64,000 bases of DNA, taken from assembly GCA_028554795.2 (NCBI GenBank), contig CM068831.1, positions 37,393,144 to 37,457,143 on the forward strand, in the 5' to 3' direction. The notes under the pieces are model-generated. The model saw nothing but the letters and a program-made list of their open reading frames with translations. It was not told the origin of the DNA and did not search any database. The stretch comes from Sinohyriopsis cumingii (lineage: Eukaryota; Mollusca; Bivalvia; Unionida; Unionidae). Every line of letters starts with the position of its first letter. Positions within the stretch are counted from its first letter, which is position 1. The translations under genes were made by a program, and so were the position numbers. Of this stretch, positions 9,318-20,364 are shown in pieces.

Positions 9318-10240
9318 GCCACCCTAACCAATTTTACTTAATTTTACCCAGTGACAGTTCCATGGAGGTGTTTCCCAATAACACTTTGTGCTGTTACACG
9401 ACCAAATTATCTCAGGCCATCCAATTAGATCACGAAGCCCATTGGGAAGTGGCTTTAGTGGAAATCATTCATCCGACCCAAGTCCTCAATGTGCTTCCCA
9501 ATCAAAATTTTTTTCAGTGGAAGTTCATATCGAGCAAATGCAACAGTACAATACCCATGTAAAATATGATAACAAAATACATAACTCAGAAACTCAAAAG
9601 TCGACCTATCGCTTGATCATTCCCCCAGGCTATTATTTTAGTGGTCAACATTTGGTGAGCACCATTGCTTCCAGGTTTAATATCGTGTTTCTTAAAGCTT
9701 TGGAGAGTCAGAAAAAGTGTCACCCTGGAGTACCATAAAGTAGCTCGTCGCCTCCTAATGAAATTTCCTGAGGGGAACAAAGTGTTGTCTTTTTTATTTT
9801 GTCCTGAATTGTTTGACATGTTGGGCGGGGACATGAAGATGAGGATGAAAATGATCAAGAAAAAGGCATTATCAGTCATTTCCGACAACGATTCTTTTGC
9901 CAAGTTTTTTCGTTCTCCGGTAGAACTGAACCAAGGACTGAACTTGATCTTTGTGTACTCAGATGTGGTGGAGTAGAACGTGGTGGGACACACCTCCTTA
10001 CCGTTACTGCGTGTCATTCCTTTCAAAGTGGATTCTGCCACGGTCGCTGACGAGGAAGGTGGAAACACTTATCACGTTCACCGCAAATTTGTACATCCTC
10101 ACTATTTGCCCGTCAGCAAGTTTTATTTGGACACTGTCAACATTGCGATAAAAGGAGATCTGGAACAAAATATTCCATTCACCAAAGGTAAAGTCACGGT
10201 GAAACTCCATTTTCGAAAACGGTTCTCTCACGACTCGTAA
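9314..10240 (+). pseudogene. Penton / minor capsid protein, left copy, broken
   Basis: Single jelly-roll vertex protein. N-terminus FYLILPSDSSMEVFPNNTL and the C-terminal block VPLLRVIPFKVDS...VKLHFRKR match Maverick pentons. Frameshifts lie near 9515 and 9700, and a TAG at 9973-9975 replaces a Tyr codon of the right copy. Confidence 0.88.
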
Positions 10241-10243
10241 ATC

Positions 10244-10687
10244 ATGTATCCAGTGTACCGAGACGTTCCTCAACAGCGAGGACACGGTTTAGGAGATATG
10301 TTAAAATCAGCCTTTCGTTCGGTAGCTCCGGTGTTGAAACCGATGGTGACACGAGGATTGCAAGCCTTGAAAGATGCAGCATTGACACACGGTAAAGAAT
10401 TTCTCCAAAATGTCATCATCGACAAACAAAACCCTAAGGAATCCTTCTTGAGAGTAGGATAAAATGTCTTGTTGCAAAAGGGCAAAGACATTTTAGGTCA
10501 ACGAGAAACACCTATAAATGCCCTGCACGCTGCCGAGTCAGGCATTCCTGCTTCCCTGAAGCCACAGCAAGGACAAGGCAGAAAGAGACGATGAAGAAAA
10601 CACACCTTCACCAATCTTCACACTTCTAAAGCTAGAAAGACAAAGAAAATAAGAACCGTTCGAGACTAAGACGTTTTTGATTATTAA
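10244..10687 (+). pseudogene. pVI-like minor capsid protein, left copy, broken
   Basis: Homologue of 49053-49469. N-terminus QRGHGLGDMLKSAFRSVAP is a glycine-led amphipathic helix like those of Polinton/adenovirus internal capsid proteins. TAA at 10460-10462 cuts it after 72 codons; more stops follow in the basic tail. Confidence 0.75.
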
Positions 10688-10734
10688 ATTATTGAGAAAC
10701 AGAAAAATGATACACCGAGAGTCATGCGCCTACC

Positions 10735-11862
10735 ATGATGACGATGCAAGAATCCCAGTGGGTGGAATTTCACCCTGTCTCCTCTTTTACAGATTCCGCT
10801 CCCATCGAGTTTGAAATCAAAGGACAGCCCGAGGATTACATCGATCTGAACAGCAGTTACTTGTATTTGAAAGTAAAAGTTCTAGATAAGACTCGAGGTG
10901 CTATAGATGACGAGAAAGTAGCTCCCTTCAACAATTTCATGCATTCCTTGTTCAGTGGAGTGGACTTGTACTTGAATAACAAACTAGTCAGTAGCAGCAT
11001 GTACTTGAATAACAAACTAGTCGGTAGCAGCATGGATACTTACCTTTATCGTGCCTACCTGGAAAATCTCTTGACGTACGGAATAGACGCCAAGAACACA
11101 CATCTCAATGCCTGTGTGGTATGGGAACATGACGATGCGGGTGAGTTTGAAGAATTGGAAACGGATTCAAGCAAAGTACCACACAAAGAGGGAATTGTAG
11201 AACGAAGAGACAAAATCAAAGAAGCAAAGAGTTTAGAACTGATGGATCGTTTGCATTTGGACATGTGGTCGCAAGAAAAGTATTTGCTGAACGGGGCGAA
11301 TGTCCGCTTGAGACTGAATCGTAGTAGTACCGCTTTCCATTTCTTGGCTGATATTGCCGATTACAAAACCGTCATCCAGACTCTACGTACGACGCGTGAA
11401 AGTGTGACCTAAATTGGGAAACGACATCAGTCCCACTTTGAGCAGAACGACCGCCAAGTACACAATACGCCTTGTGGAAGTGAAAACGTTCACCATTCCC
11501 ACTGGACAGCGATCCATGATCGAAGATCATCTGTTCCAAGGACAGTTACCCAAACGTTTAATCCTTGGTATGGTCAAGAATACAGCCTTCAACGGAGTCC
11601 ACAATCAAAATCCTTTCCACTTTCAACACTTTGACGTGTCCAAGATTGAAGTCAGTCGCGATGGCAAGACCTTGTGTACCCGACCTTTCGAACCTAACTT
11701 TGACAAGAAGAATTACTTGAGGTCGTACTTGTCCCTGTACAAAGCCACCGGACAGTTACGGACCAACACCAGTCACGGCATTACGTACGAGGATTGTAGG
11801 CTTTTGATTTCACTCCAGACCAAGGCAGCGACGAGGGACATTTCCACCCTAACCAAAACTCT
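10735..11862 (+). pseudogene. Major capsid protein (hexon-like double jelly roll), left copy, truncated
   Basis: Opens with QESQWVEFHPVSSFTDSAPIEFEIKGQPEDYIDL, compared in short pieces with the right copy 47718-49040. It contains a 33-base in-frame tandem duplication at 10969-11034. A frameshift near 11405 and deletions near 11795 break it, and homology ends near 11862, so the last ~70 codons are gone, along with the two genes that should follow. Confidence 0.9.
10969..11034 (+). repeat. 33-bp tandem duplication in hexon
   Basis: Two copies (10969-11001, 11002-11034) encode YLNNKLVSSSM and YLNNKLVGSSM. The right element has one copy. Confidence 0.9.
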
Positions 11863-11948
11863 AGAAAAGAAACAGCAATCAATTTGCCAATGTGTGAATG
11901 TTAAGAGTGTGAATATAAACACTGACTCATTTCCTGATATGATTGTGT

Positions 11949-11979
<31 letters not shown>

Positions 11980-12574
11980 ATTGTGTTTGTAAGCGCTCAA
12001 GTAGGTTTGTGTGGATGATAGGTTATTGGTTTTTGTAACTGCTCACGTGCGTTTGTGTGGATCGTAGATTATGGTTATGTTTTTGCTGTTTCCCGTGTGT
12101 GGATCGTAGATTATGGTTTTTTTTTTTTTTTTTTGCTCCTTCCCGTGTGTGGATTGTAGATTATTGTAGATTATGGTTTTGTTTTTTGCTGCTTCCCCTG
12201 TGTGGATGGTATGTTTTTGTTATGTTTTTTGCTGCTTCCCGTGTGTGGATGGTATGTTTAGGTTATGTTTTTTGCTGCTTCCGGTGTGTGAACGATATGT
12301 TTTGGTTATGTTTTTTGCTACTTCCCGTGTGTGGATGGTAGAATTTGGTTTTGTGTTTTGCTGCTTACCATGTGTGGATGGTATGTTTTGGTTTTGTTTT
12401 TTGCTGCCTCCCGTGTGCGGATGGTAGATTATGGCTATGTTTTTTTGTTACTTCCAGTGAGTGGATAGTAGATTATGGGTTTGATTTTAGTGCTTGGCGT
12501 GTGGATAGTATAATATGGTTATGTTATTTGTCTAGTCATTACTGTGTGAATAGTAAATATGAGAAGAGAAAAGT
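11863..12574. repeat. GT-rich spacer, (TG)n and ~50-60 bp minisatellite
   Basis: No gene. (TG)n runs at 11943-11980. From about 12036 to 12540 a GT-rich unit of roughly 50-60 bp (core TGTGTGGATGGTATGTTTTG, then TTTTTTGCTGCTTCCCG) repeats about nine times with drift. Related GT-rich spacers lie upstream of the accessory genes in the right element, so this looks like an expanded intergenic spacer. ORFs here are repeat translations, not genes. Confidence 0.8.
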
Positions 12575-12601
12575 AGGAGGATGTTTTCCTTTACATATAA
12601 G
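12575..12601 (+). promoter_or_regulatory. Shared accessory-gene upstream motif
   Basis: GGAGGATGTTTTCCTTTACA, then TATAAG. It is the reverse complement of the motif before the minus-strand accessory genes of the right element (44635, 44703, 45556, 46393). The following bases (GTTCGTCGTT, CCATTCTAC) also align with the 44582 gene's leader. Confidence 0.7.
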
Positions 12602-12724
12602 AAGGCATAGCGTTCGTCGTTCGCGCCATTCTACGGAATAAAGACAAGGAAGATGGTGGCTGCAACAAAGTTGTTGAATAATTGAATAGGTATCTATTAT
12701 TGGATATTGGATGTTACCTATGTA

Positions 12725-13209
12725 ATGGAAAAGTCAGAGAAAGAATGGAAGATAAAAGAGTGTCTAGACTATGCTAATAATCTAAAGGTAGCTAAAGAGA
12801 TAGTAAAAGGAATGATGGAAGAGGAGGAAAAGAGATTGAGAGGATTGATTGACCCATCTTATGTGAGAGTGGGAAGTTTAAAGGAAGCACTTGAGAATGT
12901 CATGCAAGTCAGGTGCTTCCTAGAAAACGTATTGTATTGGACGGAGTGGCGGCACGTAAAATGGGGGTTGGACCAGATAAAGCTGAAGAACTTATGAGAA
13001 CAGTGCTAACCCAAGAGGTAAAGAACGTCAAAGAAAAGTGGACAAAGGAGGGGAAAGAAAGAGAAAACCTTAAGACAAAAGAAAGATTTGAGCAACTGAA
13101 CAAGAACTGGATCAAGATCCAACAGAAATTCAGAGCGATGGTTCATCCTGACTGGATGCCAGAGACTGAAAAGAAGGAGAAGACAGGAATAGTGGGAAAG
13201 ATAAGGTGA
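12725..13209 (+). pseudogene. Coiled-coil accessory protein, left copy, frameshifted
   Basis: Charged helical protein; the frame starting MEKSEKEWKIKEC runs to 12997, and a second frame (12913-13209) carries the tail with KVKEKWTKEGKERENL-like content. The segment SLKEALENVMQVRCFLENVL resembles the L-x-K-L pattern of the right element's accessory family. It is followed 52 bases later by a histone-type stem-loop. Function unknown. Confidence 0.55.
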
Positions 13210-13250
13210 TGGTGGAAAAAATGGAGGAAATAGAAGAAGAAGAAGAAGAA

Positions 13251-13573
13251 GAAACCCAAAGGCCTTTTTCAGGGCCATACATATGCCTCGAAAAGAAATT
13301 GACTTTTCTTGCCTAATTATTCTTTTTAAATGTCTGTTGTCTGTGTTATATCCATTTCCCATGTTTAATTTCCATTGTCCCTAGACAGTCCCACCATGTT
13401 AAATTTCCATTGTCCCTAAACAGTTCCAATCCATTGTCCCCATGTTAAATTCCCATTGTCCCCAGGTTACAAACTCACTATGCCCCATGTTAAATTCCCA
13501 TAGTCCCCAGGTTACAAACTCCCTATTTTAACATGAATGTCCCCTTGTCCCTAGGTCGTCCCACTACACTACT
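13251..13573. repeat. Right terminal inverted repeat of left element
   Basis: Begins ACCCAAAGGCCTTTTTCAGG, continues with repeated ATGTTAAATTCCCATTGTCC units and ends ACTACACTACT. The layout matches the right element's TIR (62398-62717), including the stem-loop at its inner edge, although the sequences have diverged. Confidence 0.85.
13261..13276 (+). terminator. Histone-type 3' stem-loop
   Basis: GGCCTTTTTCAGGGCC: 6-bp stem (one U-G pair) and the UUUC loop of histone mRNA ends. Downstream comes GAAAAGAAAT, like a U7-binding element. It lies 52 bases after the plus-strand accessory gene stop. Confidence 0.8.
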
Positions 13574-14570
13574 CATGTATGTAGAAGATGTATATTTTTT
13601 CAAATTTTATTAAAAACATAACTTGACAGTTAAGAACTGTACAACTATGGATGCATTATATGGATGGCCTCCATTTAATATAATACGAAAAATACAAATG
13701 ATAAAACGTTTGGTCATGAATTCTAACAAATCGTAGTTCTTGTTCTCTAAAATATATTTAATGTTGGAAAACGATGCACATTCTGGCATAACATATGAAA
13801 TTTAAAAATGTACATATCAAATAAAATGGATACTGTATGAATTAAGACTGGCATTGTATGGCTTAATTAGTATGTCAGATAGTCTAATCGAACCGAGATT
13901 ATATAACCAGTTTATACAATCACGGAAGAAGTCCCTATTCGCATAATGCAGTCCCTATTTGATTTATACAATCATAGGGGTAGTTCCTACTCGCTTTATA
14001 CACTCATAGATGAGGTCCCTATTCGCTTTATACAGTCACGAAGGAAGTCCATATTCGCTTTATGTAATAAAATAGGAAGTCCCAATTCGCTTTATATAAT
14101 CAAAGAAGAAGTCCCTATTCGCTTCTAGTAAGCTTAGTATGCTGTGTATTAAAAAATACTATGTTGGAACAAAACGTACACAACTTTACAAATGGTAAAT
14201 TTATAATACATTTTACCGATTTTAGAACAGTATCATTTAATATTCCTGTAGAAACAGGTTCTTATATAAACAAATCCAGAGGATAGATGTTTGCTTACTA
14301 TATAGTCAGAAAACATTTTTCTTGTGTGTCCTTTTACTTAACATTGGAACCGAAATGGTACAGTGCTTCTTTGCTTATTTCTAATTTTTTGGTAAAAAAT
14401 ATCCATACTTGCAAATATATGTATTTCATAAACAAACTGTCATACTCAGTAGATATTAAGGCTATAAACATTAAATTTATTCTAAGCTGAATATTCCGTA
14501 TAATTTCCCCTGCCACAATCTTTGTTACAAGACCTACTGCACTTTGTGTGCATTAATTATCTTCGCGGCT
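13574..14570. other. Host spacer with minisatellite
   Basis: AT-rich, no gene seen. From 13910 to 14127 about six imperfect copies of a ~33-bp unit (core GAAGTCCCTATTCGCTTTAT) form a minisatellite. The ORFs over it translate the repeat. Confidence 0.7.
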
Positions 14571-14575
14571 AGAGA

Positions 14576-14835
14576 AGCAGCAGAGAGACTGGGCCCACCA
14601 ACTATTTTCGTCCAACAGGACCATCTATCGAAAACTTTTCTGATAGAAGGTCTTATTTCACAAAATAAACCCTCTATTCAGAAAACTATGATAAATAACT
14701 CTTCTCTGCTGACTAGAAGAGTTATTTCATGAAAAATTACTCACTATAAAAAATATTTCTTGACCGGGGTGACGTCGACGAAAACGTTGTGGGCTCAGTC
14801 TCTCTGCTGCTAGCGATGTAAATATTTTAGGATTT
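14576..14835 (+). repeat. Left TIR of middle Polinton
   Basis: Mirrors 30731-30990. It also contains an internal inverted copy of its own outer end: 14576-14612 against 14777-14811 (about 35 bp). A central hairpin is formed by AATAACTCTTCT and AGAAGAGTTATT. Each TIR can thus fold on itself. Confidence 0.93.
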
Positions 14836-14867
14836 CTGTTGTGAATTAAAAATTTAAGTGAACAATA

Positions 14868-15959
14868 ATGGCCAACATCGGAGAAGCACATTCTGCTAGA
14901 CTAGCTCGAGAGCGACTAGAAAAAAATAAAAAAATTTCTTCCTGTTCGTGATAGTGTCAGAGAAAAATTACAAGCACGGCAGCAAGCACAAGTTGAATTT
15001 GCAACAGGTGCAGAAGAATTATTTAAACCCGTTACAACAGCTACAAAGAAGTTTTATTGGGAGATGAAAAGGGTATTCTTCCAACGCTAAAACAAACCGC
15101 TGAGCAAACTGAAAAGATTGCTAGAAGAACCAAACAAACAAAAAAGTATTTACGAGATCTTCCAACTGATATAGCTGCAGTTCAACCTCCACCCGTCGGC
15201 AAAGAAATACTTGAAGGTATTGGGCAAATTCGTACTGAACTCGCGTCCAAATCAATAAAGGAAAATACTGGACTGATTGCAAAATTTAGGGAGGGTTTAG
15301 CTGAAGATATTAAAAATACTCCAAGAGAAGAATTGCCCAGAAAAATATTAATTGGTATGTTTAATAAATCTAGTATCTTAAAACCCGGTTTTGAAAACGT
15401 AAATGATGATAATTTTATTAAATGGATATATCGTATATATAAAAACATAAAACAAGCCAGAGACGATGATTTAGAATACAGAGGTCTCCTTGAAGAAGTA
15501 AAAAGAGTTTATAACGAACAGGTAAAACAACTAGAATCCTCCCAGCAGAAACCTTCTACACCTTTGCAACAGCCACGGTGGAGGATAATAGATACTGACC
15601 TAGTCCCGTTAGGTGAATATGAGGTTGCATCTGAACAAAGTCCACGTCGTTAAAAATCCGAGCCAACTAGGTCGCTGATAATTGGTTTAACAACATCTCC
15701 TGAAAGTTTACCGCAAGATGTTTTAGCCCCAAGAATTGTAAGACAACAACCAAAAACCGGATCTGGTCTAGCTGTTTGCCCTGATAATATCATCAATGAT
15801 GTATCACGGCTAGAAGTTCTCATCGGAGGAAAACGAGCTGGAAATAACTCACCAGAAATAATTAATGAAGCGGCTGATATCTGTCAGCGACTATTTCGCG
15901 GCGGTATCATGGATACTCACATCTATCGAGAACTTATTGATGAGCTCATCGACGATTAG
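14868..15959 (+). pseudogene. Helical Polinton protein, broken
   Basis: Starts at ATG 14868 (MANIGEAHSARLARERLEKNKK). Frameshifts near 14935 and 15050 and an in-frame TAA at 15651-15653 break it; the frame then continues to TAG 15957. The C-terminal part (LIGGKRAGNNSPEIINEA) matches a motif I recall from other Polinton proteins of unknown function. Mostly charged helix, probably structural. Confidence 0.65.
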
Positions 15960-15978
15960 AGAAATAATAATTAAATAA

Positions 15979-16402
15979 ATGATAGTACACAATTCTCAAC
16001 GCAGACCAGTCATGGTCAGAATGGTAAATTCACGACTACCAGTATACAGGATGACTTATGGAAACGGATTCGGCGATGGTGTTACGGGTTTATTTTTTTG
16101 GAATGGCACCTAAAGCAATACCGATCGCAAAACAATTAGGCATGAAAGCCATTGATGTTATTAAAGATAAAGCTATTGGCGCTGCTGGTAGCGCTGCCGG
16201 TAAAGCATTCACGGCAGTCAAGGACAGACTAGCACGACTGATACGTAGAAAACCTCCACCAGCCACCGCAGACATGCCAGCGGATGTCAGTAAAGTAATA
16301 AACGAAGCTGAAAATCAAAAGCTAGCCGCGCTAGTCAACGAAATTCCTGAACAAATAAACACAAGTTTGGTCGCGGGAAGTGGTCTTCGTTTTAGACGAT
16401 AA
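15979..16402 (+). pseudogene. pVI-like minor capsid protein, frameshifted
   Basis: ATG 15979. The N-terminus leads to GNGFGDGVTGLFF, a glycine-led amphipathic helix like the pVI-like gene of the other elements, then an Ala-rich helix and RRKPPP. A T-run near 16093 shifts the frame. Just upstream of the hexon. Confidence 0.65.
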
Positions 16403-16415
16403 CTTTTACAATAAA

Positions 16416-17770
16416 ATGTTCAAACGGGAATCCGATCCAGCATTCAACATAGACGAACCGGTTCCTAAAAATGAATCAGTGCGTGATTATCAGTATTACT
16501 CTTATGACGCATGAGAACCAAACAGACAAGGACGAATTGAACTTCAGGTTCAGGATACCAGTAGATATTTCCTGCCCTCTGAAGCATTTATTGAAATAGA
16601 AGGTGAAATTAAAAAAACAGATAACACAGACTACGCGGCTGCATTTAAAGTCGGTTTTGTCAACAACGGAATTATGGCCTTGTTTGATAGTGCTATCTAC
16701 AGCATTGATGGAAAAAATATTGAATCAATTCAGAAGGATGTCGATGTTGCTACAACAATAATTGGTCTGGCAAGATATTCTGATGATTATACAAGATCAG
16801 CTGGTCCATCAATGATGTTTGCCAAGGACACTTCTAATCATCCTAACGATGATCAGTACAATATTAGACGACCAAGAAACTTTGCCGATAATGCTAACGC
16901 TGATGTGAATCCGGTGGTTCATGGTGCTAATGCAAATTTTAATTTGGGTTACGCCGCGCGTAAATTAATGTTGAGCGGAGATAGTAGAAAATTTTCTTGT
17001 GCGATTCCGCTGTTTCATATCTTTGGATTTTGCCGGGGTGTCAGAAAGGTAATTTTCGGAGCAAAACATACAGTCGTGCTTGTTAGAAAAGGCGACGACA
17101 AAATGATGCGCTATGGCGAGAAGCTGGTGCTGGTGCTGGTGATGCTGGTAAGGTATTAATAACAAAACTATCACTGTGGATGCCGGTAATGACTCCTGCA
17201 ATTGCCGAAGAACAGCGACTGCTTTCTTTTATGGATCAAGGTGGCAAAACGCTGCTATCGTGGCTTACAACAACCACAGATAGTATTCAAAGTACCATCA
17301 ATGGTTTATTTACCTGGCATATAGCATCACAGCAAGGGGTTGCAGCGCCGCGACATATTTTCATTGCTCTTCAGAGTGTTGCACGATTAAGCGATCAAAC
17401 ACATTCGCATATGATATTTGATCAACTTGGTATCACTGACGTTTCTCTGAGAATAAACGGGCATCAAGAACCATCTGAAAATATACAATTAAATTTTGCT
17501 AACAACCATGTTGCACGTGCATATCAATGATTGACGAAATATCTAGCGCGTGATTTAAATATCGACACTGGTTTGCAAATATCGCAATTGGATTTTACAT
17601 CTCATTATCCAATCTATTACTTCTCGCTGGAGCATCTTGATCTAACCAGACAGTCTGTCGTTGATATTCACTTCAGGTCTACCGTGAATAGAGGAGCTAT
17701 AGTTAATTACAGAGCCGTCGCGGTCATACTTTCCGATAAAGCAATGTTACTTGAAGGTGCTGGCGGCTGA
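16416..17770 (+). pseudogene. Major capsid protein (hexon-like), middle element, broken
   Basis: From ATG 16416, with TGA at 16512-16514, a frameshift near 17140 and TGA at 17528-17530. Conserved blocks: DVATTIIGLARYSDDYTRSAG, split in use, then PRHIFIALQSVARLSDQTHS and, near the end, YYFSLEHLDL...VILSDKAMLLEG. The same blocks occur in the relic at 42317-43177. Double jelly-roll fold is inferred from family membership. Confidence 0.85.
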
Positions 17771-17835
17771 ATGAGAGTCATCGATGCTCCCGTGGAAAAC
17801 TTGTAAACAATTAGATCAATATCGTATTAAATAAA

Positions 17836-18289
17836 ATGTCATACAGTCATGTTAATGTCACACTGACTCCTGGTCAGGTGAAGAAATTACAATCGAAAAA
17901 CGCGAGCACATGTGGGACATCAATAACACTAAAACACGATCAGCTAGCGGGCGGTCCAAACAAACTGTCATTGACTAAAACCCAACAAAAACATTTCAAT
18001 AAAGCGAAACAAGCAACGACTGGAGTTCGACTTGATCTCTCTCCGGCCGCGGTCAAAGATATGGTCAAAAAAAACCGGCGGAATACTTCCATTTCTTCCA
18101 ATAATTTCCGCAGCACTAGCACCAGCAGCAGCCGCAGCAGCAAAGGCAGCCGCGTTAGGAGCTGTTGGAACCGCAGCTGGAATGGCACTAAAGAAAGCCA
18201 CCGGGAAAGGATACAAAAAAAAGGGATCCGGTCTAAGACTACCGGGAACTCCGGCGTCATGGTACCCAAAAAAGTTGCCAGTGTTTTGA
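17836..18289 (+). pseudogene. pX-like virion protein with LT..Q repeats, frameshifted
   Basis: MSYSHVNVTLTPGQVKKLQ opens a pattern of two LTxxQ repeats (the second LSLTKTQQKHFNKA) typical of a small Polinton/adenovirus-like protein. An A-run at 18066-18073 shifts the frame; the other frame holds the GGILPFLPII and Ala-rich hydrophobic tail, then KKATGKGYKKKGSG. Precedes the protease. Confidence 0.75.
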
Positions 18290-18312
18290 AAAACGCTAGC
18301 GTTTTCACACCG

Positions 18313-18738
18313 ATGTCCAATTTTGATTTGCTTGATGCTGTTAAACAATTACGTATAAAGAATTTCAGAGGTGTATTTATGCGAGATGAATTACCAGCAC
18401 GACCGAATAGCACAGAAACCGGTATTATTAATCTCGACAACAAGGAAGGTCCTGGAACTCACTGGGTTGCTTACGCGATCGATCCACGTGGAATTATCTA
18501 TTTCGATTCGTACGGGCTAGCACCGCCAGTTGAGTTTTTCAGGTACGTCCAAAGATTTTCCAACATTCCAGTTTGGCAGTCAACGTTACCAACACAAACA
18601 CTAATTGATCCTCCGATATGCGGCCGTGAAGTATTAAATGTTCTTGATGCGATCTCAAAATCAGCGAGTCCTCCTCACAAAGTCGTGCATGAATACACCA
18701 CAGATGTGATTTCCAAATTTAAACAATCCCATAATTGA
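18313..18738 (+). CDS. Adenain-type cysteine protease, middle element
   Basis: Virion maturation protease. Start ATG 18313 (MSNFDLLDAVKQLRIKNFRG); 141 codons, intact from there. Catalytic His in GTHWVAY, Asp in YFDSYG and Cys in PPICGRE, with Gln upstream (TQTLID). The frame is fused upstream to the frameshifted pX-like gene, which is not its start. Stop at 18736-18738, just before the fibre ATG. Confidence 0.88.
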   Translation: MSNFDLLDAVKQLRIKNFRGVFMRDELPARPNSTETGIINLDNKEGPGTHWVAYAIDPRGIIYFDSYGLAPPVEFFRYVQRFSNIPVWQSTLPTQTLIDPPICGREVLNVLDAISKSASPPHKVVHEYTTDVISKFKQSHN

Positions 18739-18740
18739 TA

Positions 18741-19748
18741 ATGGTTGATATTTACGGAAGATCAAGCAGAACAAAGGAGGAAGAAAAAGATATCGATTTA
18801 TCAGCGTATGCGACCAAAGATGAAATTGATGATCTTTTAAATCTGACCGGGATAGACCCAGATGAGGTTGTTATTTTTCAGGACAGGCACGGCAAGCTAA
18901 GAACCAGTAACATTAAGTGGAATGACATAATTCGCAGAGTTCTTGGAGCTGTCACGGACAACATCGTTGTATTCACTGACAGCGGCAGAATCAGAGATTC
19001 GTCGATATCAATTGCAGCTCTCCGAGATGATATGCAAAAACTTACACTAGCCCGTGTAGCGAAGACCGGTGATACAATGACAGGTGAACTCAGTATGAAC
19101 GGTAACAAAATAACCGTTTTAAGAGATCCAACATCCCCGAAAGATGCCGCAAACAAACAATACGTAGACACCATTGACGGTAAACTAACCACGTTGCGGG
19201 ATGAGTATGATGATCACATAAAAGCGTTTACAAATCTCCGTAGAAATTTTAGAAAAACTGATGAGGCCGTGGATAAGTTCTTTGGGGTTCCTCCGGTCAT
19301 CGACATAAAACTTTCTGAAATCAAGACCGACATTGACACGATCAAACAAACACAGCAGGAAATCGTATCAGGAATTCCTGAGATCGTTAACAAAACCAGT
19401 CTGGTTAAAGTCCCCACTGGAGTTACCCCCGGGCATATCACCAACATCGTATTCACGGCATCATCGGGATTCGCAACATGCTCCCGACAAAATAATACTA
19501 TCAAATATACAGCAACAGCCACTGGCGTGTATAGACTGTCTGTGTTTTCCGCCGCTAAATTTGAAATCTTCACAACATATCCCTGGAGACATTCCACCGA
19601 TAAGTATTCCGGGGTTGTAACTATAATACTAAACAGCGGAACCGAAGAAATATTTATACTTGAAGCCGCAGACAAGAAATTAACCGCAACATCTTACTGG
19701 TGGTGTTTGGAATTCGTCGCAGAAACGCCTCAATTGGTTACGTTGTGA
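18741..19748 (+). CDS. Fibre-like protein with phage tail-fibre motif
   Basis: 335 residues from ATG 18741. Residues ~110-145 hold GDTMTGELSMNGNKITVLRD then KDAANKQYVD, a repeat well known in phage tail-fibre shafts. A helical coil follows, then a Ser/Thr-rich beta C-terminal domain ending in WWCLEFV. A trimeric receptor-binding fibre is the natural reading. Intact, unlike most neighbours. A degraded homologue lies at 41013-41225. Confidence 0.78.
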   Translation: MVDIYGRSSRTKEEEKDIDLSAYATKDEIDDLLNLTGIDPDEVVIFQDRHGKLRTSNIKWNDIIRRVLGAVTDNIVVFTDSGRIRDSSISIAALRDDMQKLTLARVAKTGDTMTGELSMNGNKITVLRDPTSPKDAANKQYVDTIDGKLTTLRDEYDDHIKAFTNLRRNFRKTDEAVDKFFGVPPVIDIKLSEIKTDIDTIKQTQQEIVSGIPEIVNKTSLVKVPTGVTPGHITNIVFTASSGFATCSRQNNTIKYTATATGVYRLSVFSAAKFEIFTTYPWRHSTDKYSGVVTIILNSGTEEIFILEAADKKLTATSYWWCLEFVAETPQLVTL

Positions 19749-19773
19749 TTTAGTCACAAGGTAAATTAATAAA

Positions 19774-20364
19774 ATGAAATCAGCATCAACGACAACATTA
19801 GATGCTCAGTAATATAGATACGATCAGGTACGCGAATGGCAGTCAACGCTGAAAAACACTATTGACAAATGCGCAACAAAGATAAAAAAATACAAACGGC
19901 GTGTAAGTGTGCTAGACACAATAGTGTATTCGGTATCCGCGGTAGTTGCATCCACGGGTGTATTATTGTCTGCGTTAACTCCGGTAACGACCGCAATCGC
20001 GATTACAATCACAATTTCAGCATCAACGACGATCGCAGGAGTTGCTAATATAATTGCAAAAAAAATATCCTCGTGCGCGCTAGCAAAATTACACGAGTAT
20101 GAGCGGCTAAACAACGCGGCCAACAACGCCTACTCGAAATTGTCCTCGTTGATATCATCCAGCCTTGACGATACAACAATATCCGATTCTGAATTCACGT
20201 TGATCGCAGCAGCATACAACGATTACGAGCGCACAAAGAATTTTAATTTGAAAACGATGAAGATAAATAATGACGGAGATACTTCAAGAGATAGCCGCAA
20301 ATACAACTCCGGTAAGGACCACAATGATATCAATATCTTCGACGCAGCCAGAATTCGATATTAA
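19774..20364 (+). pseudogene. Two-helix membrane protein, early stop
   Basis: ATG 19774, TAA at 19810-19812, then an open frame to 20364. The layout is conserved in Polintons: a charged N-terminus (STLKNTIDKCATKIKKYKRR), two hydrophobic helices, then a charged helical tail (ISDSEFTLIAAAYNDYERTK). Function unknown. The 3' end overlaps the penton start. Confidence 0.65.

Larger units (their letters stand above)
1..13573 (+). mobile_element. Left Maverick/Polinton (adintovirus-like) element, 5' end outside window
   Basis: Gene order pPolB, BIR, small genes, ATPase, core proteins, integrase, membrane protein, penton, pVI-like, hexon is that of an adintovirus-type Maverick. It is the same family as the element at 43870-62717, with the same genes and related TIRs, but carries many more stops and frameshifts. 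The 3' end is set by the TIR ending ACTACT at 13573; the next 6 bases, CATGTA, are a candidate target duplication that cannot be checked because the other end is outside the window. Protease and the CYGC-protein gene are missing. Confidence 0.93.

Noticed and set aside
12057..12641. Cys/Phe/Trp-rich ORFs
   Set aside because: Translations of the GT-rich minisatellite in three frames.
14544..14732. ORF over the left TIR of the middle element (also 30834-31115)
   Set aside because: It is present only because the TIR is duplicated; the frame covers hairpins and has no protein-like features.
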